Assembly: GCF_035222375.1 (NCBI RefSeq)
Contig: NW_026946363.1
Location: forward strand, 4,898,001 to 4,962,000
From: Podospora pseudocomata
Taxonomy: Eukaryota > Ascomycota > Sordariomycetes > Sordariales > Podosporaceae
Reading direction: 5' to 3'
Length of the DNA: 64,000 nt
The position numbers and the translations under genes are program-made. Positions 11,908 through 22,484 of the stretch are shown here, piece after piece. Position 1 is the stretch's first letter, and each line of letters opens with the position of its first letter. Below the pieces are notes generated by a model. That model did not search any database. It was not told the origin of the DNA and worked only from the letters and a program-made list of their open reading frames with translations.

Positions 11908-12665
11908 TTTCAGTAGTAGTAGTAGGAAGGTTGTCTATTTACTTTGGGAACATCCACTTCGCGAAAAGAAAATTTCATCTGAAGTTTTTGGAGGTTGCTT
12001 TGGTAAAGTCAAAGGGCAACGACCCAAACACATCCAGGCCGGAAGCGATGATGTCATTGCTCTGTTTGTCAACCACCACCAAGCTCATTTTCCATCTCCA
12101 CTACAACTATCACCTCCACCCATCACACAGGAAATGACATTTTATCACATTCCAAAGAGCATTGAACATACATATACTATGAGGCCAGAGTAATTATAAT
12201 CTCGCTAAAATTCCCGTTGGGTGCTGCTGCGCTACTCTACAGTAAAACAACACCGAGACCGCCAGTCAGATCCCGTTTACACGCATACGTCTTCAAAACA
12301 GCAGCAGTCAGCATGGTGGGTTCGATTCTTCTCCAGTCTCGCTATCATATTCGTTAATTCGGATCAAGACTTGATGCCAACCTCGGTATGCATGTGTACC
12401 CGGGACCGCAGGTGTAACCCGGGACCGCAGGTGTGCTCGCAACCGCAGGTGTTTCCAGCATAAAACGCGGGCCTACATGCCATCTGAGGCGCCTCCTCAT
12501 TCTATACCATGATTGATATGTTAGGAGATGTACTCTCGCTACCATCAACTCCCTGCCTTCTCCAAAGAAGAGTCACCAGCATCCATTCCCCGCCCAAACT
12601 GGGAATCCAAGTAGAGAGAAGTTTGGAGATTCGAATTCGCGAGGGGTCAAACGCCTTGTACCCTT
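11908..12665. other. Intergenic region between two minus-strand genes
   Basis: This is the promoter side of the methyltransferase gene and the 3' side of rpn5. Apart from the 18-bp tandem repeat at 12398-12452, no structure or ORF above about 100 codons is convincing. Confidence 0.45.
12398..12452. repeat. 18-bp tandem repeat, three copies
   Basis: Two near-perfect copies of ACCCGGGACCGCAGGTGT stand head to tail (12398-12415 and 12416-12434, the second with one extra A). A diverged third copy ends in the same CCGCAGGTGT (12435-12452). The unit is GC-rich and contains a CCCGGG palindrome. It lies about 215 bp beyond the rpn5 stop codon. Confidence 0.85.
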
Positions 12666-14257
12666 CTAACGCCTCGAAGGCTTGCTCTTGGTTTGTTTCA
12701 CGCCTGGCTGAATTCGAGCCATCATCTCCTCCTTTGTGATCAAGTGATCAACCCGCTCCAGGTGACCCAACAGGCTCTTCATGTTGAAGCTCCACTCGTT
12801 CAAGATATCATCAGCATCGCGAGGCTTGGCAAAGTTGACGATGCGGGCAGGCCGGTCAATCTTGGCATACACTGTCTTGGATGTCACCAGCTCGCTGATG
12901 TACTTCTCCGTCTCTTCCTCGGTCAGATCCAGGAGTTGTGTCAGACGGCCCATCCGGATGCGGGTGTAGTACTTGGCCACCACGCGCACATTGTGCTCAA
13001 TCACACGCTTGCGCAAGTCTTGCCATCTGCCAAACGCCTTCTCATCGCCCGATTGTCCCTCGGCTGAATCAAAGATCTCGGTGCTGCACAAATGGGGGCC
13101 GAACATCTTGGATACTTGAGGCCACCGCATCAGCTCCTGTACCGTAAAGAGCTCCAAGAGCTCAGCATCCTCCGGAACGGCCGTGTTTCGCGTGTCCTTG
13201 TGAATGCGGTGGAGCAAATCGTGTTGCTCGTTGTCGTATGGTGCCAGGATGATGAAGTAGATGATTCTCTGCAGGACCTGATAAAGAGTCAGCTTGTGAA
13301 ACTACCAACAGTGGGCGAAGAAGAAACATACAGCTCGTAGTTTGATGGGGTCCTCCTCCACCGTCTCCGTGTCAAGCACTTGTCGGTAGTGCTTGCAAAC
13401 ATCCAGGTATTTGGAGTCATGCTTGGCGAGCGTGATCTGTTGCTCGTAGTACCGGAGCTTGAGATCTGTGACATCGTCCTCCTTTACCTCTGGTACCTCT
13501 TCGCCGGCCTTCGCCTTCTTCTCACGTTCCTGCTGCTCCTTGTCAAGCTGCTCCTGTGTCTTTTTAGGCTTGCGCGCCAGGTATCTGGTGCTGATTTTAC
13601 GACTGAGAATACCGGCTTGGGTCCAGTCGCCAATTTCAATGCACAGAGCCACCTGCGCCAGAATAAATTCGGTCTTTTCCCGACGTTCCATAGAACCAAA
13701 CGTCTCGACCTGGAGCTCGCACAGAATATCCGTCGCCGCCTTTAGATCGCCTTGTTGCTTCTTGATGTCTGACAGAATCTTGGTCACACGCGCCCGCTCG
13801 ACCTCGACAAAGATCTTGCCCTCGGTAACGGTACGGAGGGTCTCGATGACGGAGAGCTTGATCTCTAGGGTGGGGGTCTGGTCGAGGAAGTCCATGACGG
13901 TTTGTACCATCTTGGTGATGGCCTGTTTGAGTTGGCCATGCTTCTTGGAGAGGATAAGGGTCTGTTCGCTGAGGAGGGCCCAGTCACCGGCATTCTTGCA
14001 GAGGGTAACGATGGCGATGAGGATTCGGGATGTGGAGGCGAGATCGGATGCCTGACGGGCTTGCTTCTCAAGAATAGACAGCTTTTCGATAGCACCCTGG
14101 AGATCCGTCTGTTTTCCCGCGGAACCGTCAGTGAAAATACAATGCAACGATGAACCCACCCAATACACAGTACCTTTGCGAGCTGCTCAGCCTCGGGAAG
14201 CTGCTGGTCCACCTCCTTGGAGTAGTCCTTCTCAGGCTTGAACGCAGCGTCCGCCAT
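12666..14257 (-). CDS. rpn5: 26S proteasome regulatory particle lid subunit Rpn5 (PSMD12)
   Basis: Rpn5 is a PCI-domain scaffold subunit of the 19S proteasome lid. Three exons (14257-14174, 14108-13332, 13277-12666) join in phase 0 at GTACTG...AACAG and GTATGT...ATCAG introns and encode 490 aa, slightly above the usual 440-460. The N-terminus MADAAFKPEKDYSKEVDQQLP leads into helical TPR-like repeats (LSILEKQARQASDLAST, ILIAIVTLCKNAGDW). There is a lysine-rich insert (KPKKTQEQLDKEQQERE) around residues 240-265. The C-terminal PCI winged helix includes YYTRIRMGRLTQLLDL and VYAKIDRPARIVNF, typical of Rpn5. It is divergent from the LaeA-like gene. Confidence 0.94.
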
Positions 14258-15407
14258 TGTGAGAAGTGCGATGGATTAGTGTATCTGGTGCGTTCTGTGT
14301 TGTCGAATGCTATTTCGGAGCTGTGCGCAGACAGAAAGTTGGTCTCGTGGAAAAGAAAATGGCTGTCTTGAAGTGGCTTGTGGTTGATGTCGAGTGGTGT
14401 TGCTGAAGGCAAGCCCCAGTCTCCAGCTCAGCCCACGTCAGTTCGCTCTGCCTACCACGAGGCTGGGCTTGGCAGCTCGTTTGAGGCTGGAGCTAGGACC
14501 AGCCCCACCTTTCAGCAGCTTTCTAGCCACAGTGTGTGGCTGATGCTCTATCAGTCATCACCAGGATCACAGAGGTACCTTCCAGGTCCACAGCTGCAAG
14601 GCACGGACAGAGACAAAGAACAGTCCGGGTGGGGCCATGCCCTCGTATGGCTTCCAGGCCCCTTCCATTTCTAATCCAACAACTCTCTAATGGAACAAGT
14701 CCTTCGTTCGGTGTCCGATGCATGTCCGGTTGACCCAGATCTTGGACGAAAGATAAACCAAAGTATATCGGAGGGTTTTGGTGCTTGTATATGTGTACAG
14801 AGTGCCTGTGAGCATGTGTATGATGAACAGATCTTCTTCGCGGGCGGAACGGGTTACCCGTTGCTTTGAAAGCAGCGCACTCCCGTTGCCACCAGCTCAT
14901 CTATCCATGTGCTGCACCTGACAAGCAGACGGGGTTTTTCCAGTCTTCTCTCCCAATCTGATTGGTATCCCGACAATTCAGTAGGGTTCGAGATCCTGCA
15001 TCTGCAATCTCTTTTCGCCCTCCCTCCCAGCGGTTGGGATGTCCCTGAACAGAGCCTGTCACTTCGGCTCTTGAACCCAGGCACCACCCCCCACCGCAGC
15101 CACGAGCTACCCCAAGCTTGGAGATCACTGGACCCCTGGCGGTCCACTCGCCTGTCTTTCTTTCAATAAGAATCACACGCTCCTCTTTTCGCGATCCCAG
15201 ATCTCTGTTTCAACCTAACTCAGGTACAAGTGTTCAGTCTCCTGCCGCCGGCTCTGTCTTTGTGAGCAACCACCGGCCAACCCGACAATCGATATTTTAT
15301 CCCTGGAGTGCTTTTTGCCGTGTCGCACCACCCAAACGACGAGTTGCTCGTCATTGTTGTACGCTCATCATCGCTGTTCATTCAAAAAAAAAAAAAAAGA
15401 CGGCACG
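14258..15407. other. Divergent promoter between rpn5 and the LaeA-like gene
   Basis: About 1.15 kb serving both genes. The sequence just before the LaeA-like start has an A-rich run (15385-15398). No reading frame above about 125 codons is convincing, and I recognise no proteasome-control element or other regulatory site. Confidence 0.4.
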
Positions 15408-16866
15408 ATGGTTCAGTCACAGGGCAAGCCATCCACGCCGATTTTGCCAGGTCCAATGCACGAGGGTATAGCCCAGCCAAAAGATGGGCCATCGGATTCA
15501 TCCAACGCGGCTTCAAACGCTACCACTCAACTAACCTTGACCGGACCCCAGGACCTTCTCAACAGCACAAAGGGTCATGACCTGCCTGGCCGAGCCTCAT
15601 TTGACAGTCTTTCGTCTGACCTCGGAAGGCCTTCTCTGTCCACCGAAAGCAACCGCTCGGTATTCTCTCTAGCACAAAATTACCACGTCGGCAACTCTTC
15701 AGAATCGCTAGACACTGCCTACTCGGCAGATTTGACCCTACCACCCATCCAGCTTCCTCCCATACAGCACCTGCCCCACCACAACCAGGACAGCGACTCT
15801 GACGAGGACACAGATCAAGACCAAACCGCTGCACAGCAGGCAGAAGAAGGCAGTATCATTGTTGATTCCGACGACCTGGGTACTGATGACGGTTACGGCT
15901 CTGACACAAACACCACGGCCTCCACGTCACTGGCAGATAGTGTGAGGGAGTTCATCTACGAGAACGGGCGGAGATATCACAAGTTCCGGGAGGGCATGTA
16001 CAACTTCCCTAACGATGATGTGGAGCAGCAGAGGGAGGATATGAAGCATCAGATGGTCAAGCTGCTTTGTGGGAAGTTGTTCTTTGCGCCACTTGACAGG
16101 CCGCAGCAGGTTCTGGATATTGGGACGGGGACGGGGATATGGGCCATTGAGATGGCGGATGAGTTCGTGGGGGCCGAGGTGCTGGGGGTGGATTTGAGTC
16201 CGCATCAGCCGGACTGGGTCCCACCCAATGTCAAGTTCATGATTGACGACGTGGAGAGCCCATGGCTGCACCCGAGTAATCATTTTGACTATATCCACTC
16301 GAGGCACACGGTTATGGCCATCAAAGACTGGCCGAGGTTGATGAGACGGGCGCAGGAGTAAGTTTCCTACAAGATGTGGAAAAACGAGATTTGGCTGACA
16401 AAGGAATAGATGCATGAGGCCCGGGGGTTGGTTTGAAATGCAAGAGGTGTATCATTTTCCAATTTCAGTGAACGACTCGATGCCGCCGAACCATCCTATC
16501 GCGCGGTACTGGTCTTTGATCAACGAGGGTTTAGAACGGCTCGGTGTCGACTTCCACGCCGTTGCCGGGGGCAAGCTTGCGAACAAGATGCGTGACGCTG
16601 GGTTTGTCAATGTCACGGAGAGGGTGCTGCAGATACCCATTGGGACGTGGCCCAAGAACAGGATCTTGAAAACGGTGGGATTGTATTGGAGGACTATTTT
16701 ACTTGACGGCATCCAGGCAATTGCTCTTGGTCCCTTGACAAGAGGGCTTGGGTGGTCACAGTCGGACGTGGAGATGCTGCTGATGGAGGTTAGGAGAGCA
16801 TACAAGGACAACAGCTGCTTGTTGTATATGCCGTTTCACATCATCTACGGACAGAAACCGGCGTGA
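15408..16866 (+). CDS. LaeA-like SAM-dependent methyltransferase
   Basis: Two exons (15408-16357 and 16410-16866) join across GTAAGT...GAATAG in phase, encoding 468 aa. The first 170 or so residues are low-complexity and acidic (DSDSDEDTDQDQT) and probably disordered. The catalytic part starts with EFIYENGRRYHKFREG, the usual opening of the fungal LaeA/UMTA-type group. It continues with SAM motif I VLDIGTGTGIWAIEMADEF near residue 235, then VLGVDLSPHQPDWVPPNV, DYIHSRHTVMAIKDW and MRPGGWFEMQEV, all typical of this group. Members include the secondary-metabolism regulator LaeA, but most paralogues have no known substrate, so this should not be called LaeA itself. The ATG at 15408 was chosen over the longer open frame because that frame runs through a lysine stretch encoded by poly-A just upstream. 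Confidence 0.9.
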
Positions 16867-19250
16867 TGGACAGTATTCGGGATTGTTTGGGGGTTATTTG
16901 TTTCACGGTCATGCACGATACCAACATTTGTTCTTCTTTTGGATAATGCACGTCATGTCTGAATCCTTCCCGATGTCAAGGAACGCATGGATCTTGTGCT
17001 GCCAGTGCCGATGTGGTATCTCTCCTGTCAAAGGGCTTTGAGCTGTCAACACAACATGAAGAGGCCAACCACATGTGTGAGACAAGCACCACGCAGGAGA
17101 AGGGCGGCGGAAGCTTGACCCTCTTACCCAAGATGACAGCTTATCACACATGTTTTCTCATGACCAATGTACGCTAATGCGGTGAGCCTATTTTCACCTT
17201 GTTCACCACATGTATGTCATACGCCCCCCGCCGTGATTCGACAGGAGTTGTCCTGAGTGGAGAAGTATACCAGACCCGACAGAACGACAGCGAACTGCTG
17301 TACGGGTACCATGACCATGATGCGGAGCGGCTAGACTGCTAGAGAAGAACCAGAAACAGAAGCTATGGATACCGGTGGGTTGTGGCCGTTGTCCCCACCC
17401 TCCCGCGCTGCCCGCCGAGACCAGCAATTTTACCCGTTTGGCTGGGGGAAATTTCCGAACATCCCGTCAATCACCTCCTCAACACTTCCCCCGGGGCGGG
17501 CGCCGGGCAGTTTCCAAGAGACCGGAACCTACCCAAGAGCTGCAAATCGACCAATGAATCACCCACTTCCTTGCTTGTGTTGCTCTCTGATTGGGCATAA
17601 TTAGGACACCACCATTGCATGTCTGGGCAGAGACACTACTCAGTGGGACATGGGCATCTCTGTTCCCGGCACCCTTCCCCTTGCCTTCGTCTCTCCGAAA
17701 CAGGACCCATGGGTATTTTGCGCCATCCCCCACCACGGAGGAACCACGCTCGAACCACCACCACCACAACGACCCGACACCTTGGCTGCTTAATCTAGGA
17801 TAATTTGCCGGATTGGCCTGCATGGCTTGCAGGAAAGAGAAGTTTTGATCTATTGTGATAGGCCGGGAAGTTCCGACTGGGTTTCCAGGGACACGGTTGT
17901 CGATTTTGGTGATGATGCTGGAGGCATCTTGACGATGATTTTGGCCGGTAGGTAGACCAGAGTCAAATACCGAAAAGAATCGGTAGGACCAACTTGACGG
18001 CATCACGGATCTTACTTGAGAAGAAGACGATAGTTTGCTGCGAATTACCACACTATCCTCCTTCGCGGATGCATTAGCCTGCACAGAAAGGAGCTGTCTC
18101 GCTGCACCTGCAGGGGCAGGCACCCACGACATGGTTCCATACTGGGGACGCTCCGGGCAGCGGGGCATGGGCAGGTCGAACGGAGTCCCAACTGGAGTCG
18201 CGGCTCACCCCTTTTGGCCCTTTGGAATCATGGGATTATCCCTCCAAAGGGGGCCTGGTGCCTTCACAAACCCCCTCTTGGCCATCCTTGGGGTGGAATG
18301 GCCCGTCTGCTGGGTCTTTTGCCAAAAGGCGATAAAGCGTCGGCAACCTGCGTTTCTTGCTTTGACGGTAAGACTTTTTTTCTCCCGGTTATGTGCGTGA
18401 AGGACCTCTAGCATCACGGACTGCAATCCTCTCTCATTTTCCCTCCCATCCGACAAAAGAAGCATATCAAAGATACTGATCTTTGTACTTGCAAGGAGAC
18501 CCCTGTCATCCCTTTTCACACACCACACACATACACACAAACCATCACGAAGCTCAACCGCAGATATATCGACCGATCGACTGCCTTCTGGCCTTCTGCC
18601 CTTGTTCTCCAAGCCGGACGTGATCACTTATTAGCATTGCTATTTTTATTCATTTTTTCGCTGACGTTCATAACTGGAGTTTTTGTATCTCGGTGTAACC
18701 ACATTAATGAGACAATCCCATGCCATTTCTGCATAGTACGTTTACCAGCGAGACGGCCCCGGGTCGCCTTGTCCCACATGGGAACCTTCCTGTCGGATCC
18801 TGGCTTATACAGACTTATAGGAACTCTTGACTCCAGGTTTCACCTCGTGGTGGCTCATCGTTGAATTTTGATACTTGCGGGTATGTGACCTTTTCTTTTG
18901 TTGCTGGCGCCTGTAGGCCAACATGTATACACGCATACATCTTGGGACGTGATCACTTCCGGCTGCTTATCGTCTGGGGGCCATATGATCGAGATGTGGC
19001 TTATAATTGACTGTTTAAGAGCGAGCTACTCATCATCCTTCCGCCATTATCTCCCTTTGGATACTCATCTGATCTCACCCCCGAGCAGAAATCGCACCGG
19101 TTGGACTCGGCTGACGGATCCTCCCTAATAGGACGGTTCAACTAGCGGAATTCAGTTCGGTATCCCCGGTTTTTTCGGAGGACATAAGTTGTCATTGTGT
19201 AATTCAGTTTTGCCTCTATCGACAAAGAACCACACTTGAAATCGCCCAAC
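16867..19250. other. Gene-poor interval between two methyltransferase genes
   Basis: About 2.4 kb with no convincing gene. The longest frame, 229 codons on the minus strand at 17479-18168, has no recognisable domain and a composition like translated non-coding DNA. A short CA-rich stretch lies near 18519-18540. The right-hand part should contain the promoter of the O-methyltransferase gene. Confidence 0.4.
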
Positions 19251-21047
19251 ATGGCCAAACTCAAGCTCAGTTCCATCTTCAGCACCAGCAGCTCCAACAA
19301 TGCTGCCTCGACAACAGAGGGAGAGACCAAAGACCTCAAAAAGTCCAACCGCCGCTCCTTCTCGGCCCTCTCTGCTTCCCTCCTCGGTACCAAGGACACG
19401 GAGACGAACGGTACTAGCGCTGCTACCTCGTCCAAGTCTGCTACCCCATCCGTGGCCCCGGGTCCGGCGGCGCCGGCCACAACGTCAGAGATGGTCGCCC
19501 TGGCCCAAAAGATCACCAGGGAGACGGAGAAGCTCGAGGCCTACATGAAGGAGCATGACCTCCCCATGTCGAGCTTTGACGCCAGTGCCCCGGCAGATTT
19601 CCCCAAGCTGCCGGATGAAATTGCCCAGAGCAGGAAGGCGATTATTTCGGCGACGAAGGAGCTGGGGCTGTTGGCTCATGGGCCGAGGGAGAGTGTGAGA
19701 TGGGGGATTTGGGAGGTGTGTTTTTTTTATTCTTCGCTCCCATCACCACCTCACAATACTGACTTGTGCTCCAGTTCCTTGACACGCTCGCCCTCGCCGC
19801 CATCAACCACTATGGCATCGCCAAGCTCGTTCCCCTCGACGCCCCCATCTCCCTCGCCGATCTCCAGGCCAAAACCACGCTCGATCCCACCAACCTCGCC
19901 CGTTTGATCCGTCTCGCCATCACCAACAAGATCTTTTACGAGCCCACCCCCGGCTTCATCGCCCACACGGCCGCCTCCAGGGTCCTGGCAGAGGACTCTG
20001 ACCTCCAGGCCTGGGTCGGCTTCAACGGGGAGGACATCCTCCCCGCCTCCGCCCACGTCCTCCAAGCCCTGCAAACCCACCCCGAGGCCACCTCCCTCAC
20101 CCGGACCGGGTTCCAGTTTGCCTTCAACACCGTCGACAAAGAACCCATGTTTGTCACCTTTGGCAAGGACCCCGACAGAGCCAAGCGCATGGGGAAAGCG
20201 ATGGTGTCGCTGACGGGTGGGGAGGGCTACGAGCCGTTTTGGTTCGTCGACGTGGAAAAGGGGGGGTATGACTTCGGTGAGATTGACGCGAGGGGGGGAA
20301 CGTTGGTCGACGTGGGCGGCAGCCACGGCTTCATGTGCGTCGCCCTGGCGGAGAGGTGGAAGAATATGAAGTTTGTCGTGCAGGACCTGCAGAAGACGGT
20401 CGACAGCGCGCCGAAGCCGATCTCGTCCGACGCTCAGGTCGCCGAGCGGATCACGCTGCTGCCTCACGATTTCTTTACCGAGCAGGTGACTAAGGAGGCG
20501 GACGTCTACTTCTTCCGCTGGATCCTCCACAATTACTCGACCCCCTACGCGCTCCAGATCCTCCGCAACCTCGTCCCCGCCCTCAAGCCGGGCGCCCGCA
20601 TCATTATTAATGATCACTGCCTGTTTGAGGGGTCGGGGCAGGAAGACCCCTGGGACGAAAAGGTCATGCGCCGCATGGATGTCGTGATGCTCAGTCTGCT
20701 CAACGCGCAGGAGCGTACCGAGTCCGAGTTCAGAGAGTTGTTCGCCAAGGCCGGGGAGGGGAATCAAAAGGGGGAGTTTGTTTTCAAGGTAATATTTTTT
20801 TTTTATTTTTTTTTTTTTTACTTTTCTCAACAATACGTCTCTTTTTGCTTATAGTGAATGTTGGCTGACAGAGTTGGGGGGAAAATAGGGCGTCAAAAGA
20901 CCAGAGGGCTGCAGAATGAGTATCATCGAGGCGGTCTGGCAGCTCAGGGAGGAGGCTCCTACTGTTGCGGCTGTCGAGGAGGTCAAGGAAGGGGAGGAGA
21001 CCCCTGCTGCTGTTGAAGAGCCCAAGACTGAGGAAAAGGCTGAGTGA
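19251..21047 (+). CDS. COMT-type O-methyltransferase with long N-terminal extension
   Basis: Three exons (19251-19715, 19775-20788, 20889-21047) join in phase at GTGTGT...CCAG and GTAATA...ATAG introns, encoding 545 aa. The family transfers a methyl group from SAM to a hydroxyl of a small aromatic compound; fungal members act mostly in secondary metabolism. Residues 1-80 are Ser/Thr/Ala-rich. A winged-helix-like dimerisation part follows (FLDTLALAAINHYGIAK). SAM motif I TLVDVGGSHGFM sits near residue 333, with Ser where GGG is usual. VVQDLQ and RWILHNYS follow; His407 lies where the catalytic base of COMT-type enzymes is expected. A charged Glu-rich tail (EEVKEGEETPAAVEEPK) is unusual. The second intron carries two long T runs. 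No polyketide synthase or NRPS is nearby, so the substrate is unknown. Confidence 0.88.
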
Positions 21048-21636
21048 AAGGATGCTTTCAAGATTTGCTGAGCACGTTACTGTTTCATAAGGGCCCATTT
21101 GTTTAGCGCGCAACAAGCATCATTCATAGTTACATAATTCATAGTTTGAATCATCCAAAAATGTTCTCTCCAGTTTCGTGATTGCTAAAATGAGCGTAGA
21201 TTTGCCATTGCCACAAGCATGCTCTCATGACCTGTCGTCCACGACGATCGAGACATGCATCCTATACATCGCTTGCTCCATCAACTTTAAGCAACTATCT
21301 GTGCCAGAAATAAGAAAAGGACATGACTGAAACGGTATATAGTACAACGATTATCCATGCCTTCCATCGTCCACCCCCCTCAGCCTATCAGTGAACGAGT
21401 TTGATGCCCATGCCCCCAACATCAGCACCGATATTCTCCCCCTTACTGCAGCATGGACCCCCAAGACGCTTCTCTCCACGCCCCCGAGCTTGTGGTGTTG
21501 TTGTCGGTGTAGCAGCAAAATCCGTTGTCGAGGTTGTTGTGCCATCCACTAGGGGCTCATCCTGGTGTTTTATTGGCGCGGACTGTTCCTCCTCAATCGG
21601 TAGTTCCGGACCGTCAGCATGACACCCTTTGTGATT
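21048..21636. other. Convergent intergenic region
   Basis: The 3' sides of the O-methyltransferase gene and of the unknown minus-strand gene face each other here. No reading frame or structured element is convincing. Confidence 0.4.
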
Positions 21637-22484
21637 TCAGCACGTCTTTCCCGTCATTGTCTGCGGCTGCTGGCGCAAAGGCTCCGATGAAGGTCTTTTT
21701 CTCTGCTCGGAAGATTGCTTCCCCTTCCCAGCACCGACTGGCCGTGGAGGCGGGGGCGTGCTCGTGCCACGAACCGGACGTGGGCTGGCAGGGAGTCCAG
21801 GACGTGTAACGATCAACCGAGGCACCGTCAGTCCTGCATTTCCTGGGGGGCTTCCGTTCACTCCATGACCACTGTTTTCTGTGGCCAAGTTGGTTGCTGG
21901 AGCCCTCGTGCCGTTGAGAAGCTTGCTGACTGCCCGGTCGAGGATGAGGTGGTGAAGCGCAAAGATGTGAGTCGTGATGGTGTTGTCATTGCGCTCGGCC
22001 TGGGCTTTGTGGTGTTCGAATCTGTGTTTGTCTATAAGCTCCCACCTCAGTTTTCTCCACATGCGAGTTTCGCCGTCATCGTCAAGGCCGGCAAGGGAGC
22101 ATCTTTGAAGGATCTTTTCTGTGTCGAAATCAGTATGCTGTTCATGTTGAGAGACAAACGATTCGTCATACCACAATGCTCAATATCAGCCCCGGCCTTT
22201 TGTATGATGAGGTCAATCCGCTGCTTGCTCTCAGGCTGAGACGATAGCAGGTGGTTGTGTTGCTCCCAGAGCCCCCTAAGCTCTCCCAAATGGTTGGAGT
22301 AAGAATTCACGGTGGCGATACACCGTTGCAAGTCCGACTGTTCCAGCTCCGCCGAGGTCTCAGACGGAGACAACAGGGACCTACTCTTCGTCTTCACATG
22401 GCGATGGACGCTGGACACCAGCCGGCGCAACTTTCCAGTGTTGTGGGCAGGTTGGTTCGCGGACGACGACGGCGGCAGCTCCAT
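21637..22484 (-). CDS. Hypothetical helical protein with proline-rich C-terminus
   Basis: Two exons (22484-22172 and 22118-21637) join across a 53-nt GTATGA...GACACAG intron with a good ACTGAT branch site 10 nt before the acceptor, encoding 264 aa. Without this intron the two open frames do not connect. Residues about 45-170 are predicted helical, with heptad-like spacing in the part beginning LEQSDLQRCIATVNSY and in RMWRKLRWELIDKHRF. The last 90 residues are Pro/Ser/Arg-rich (GTSTPPPPRPVGAGKGK) and likely disordered. I recognise no family. It has the look of the helical N-terminal regions found in many fungal signalling or NLR-like proteins, but no NACHT, ankyrin or WD part follows. The C-terminal end could be longer if another intron was missed. 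Confidence 0.6.

Noticed and set aside
14983-14996. GGTTCGAGATCC, another B-box-like sequence
   Set aside because: No cloverleaf stems and no A box within 30-60 bases upstream.
17479-18168. 229-codon minus-strand frame
   Set aside because: No motif; composition fits translated non-coding DNA, and several frames overlap in the same place.
19751-20833. 360-codon minus-strand frame
   Set aside because: Antisense to the O-methyltransferase exon 2; repeated EGGDEVAED-like runs arise from complemented C-rich codons.
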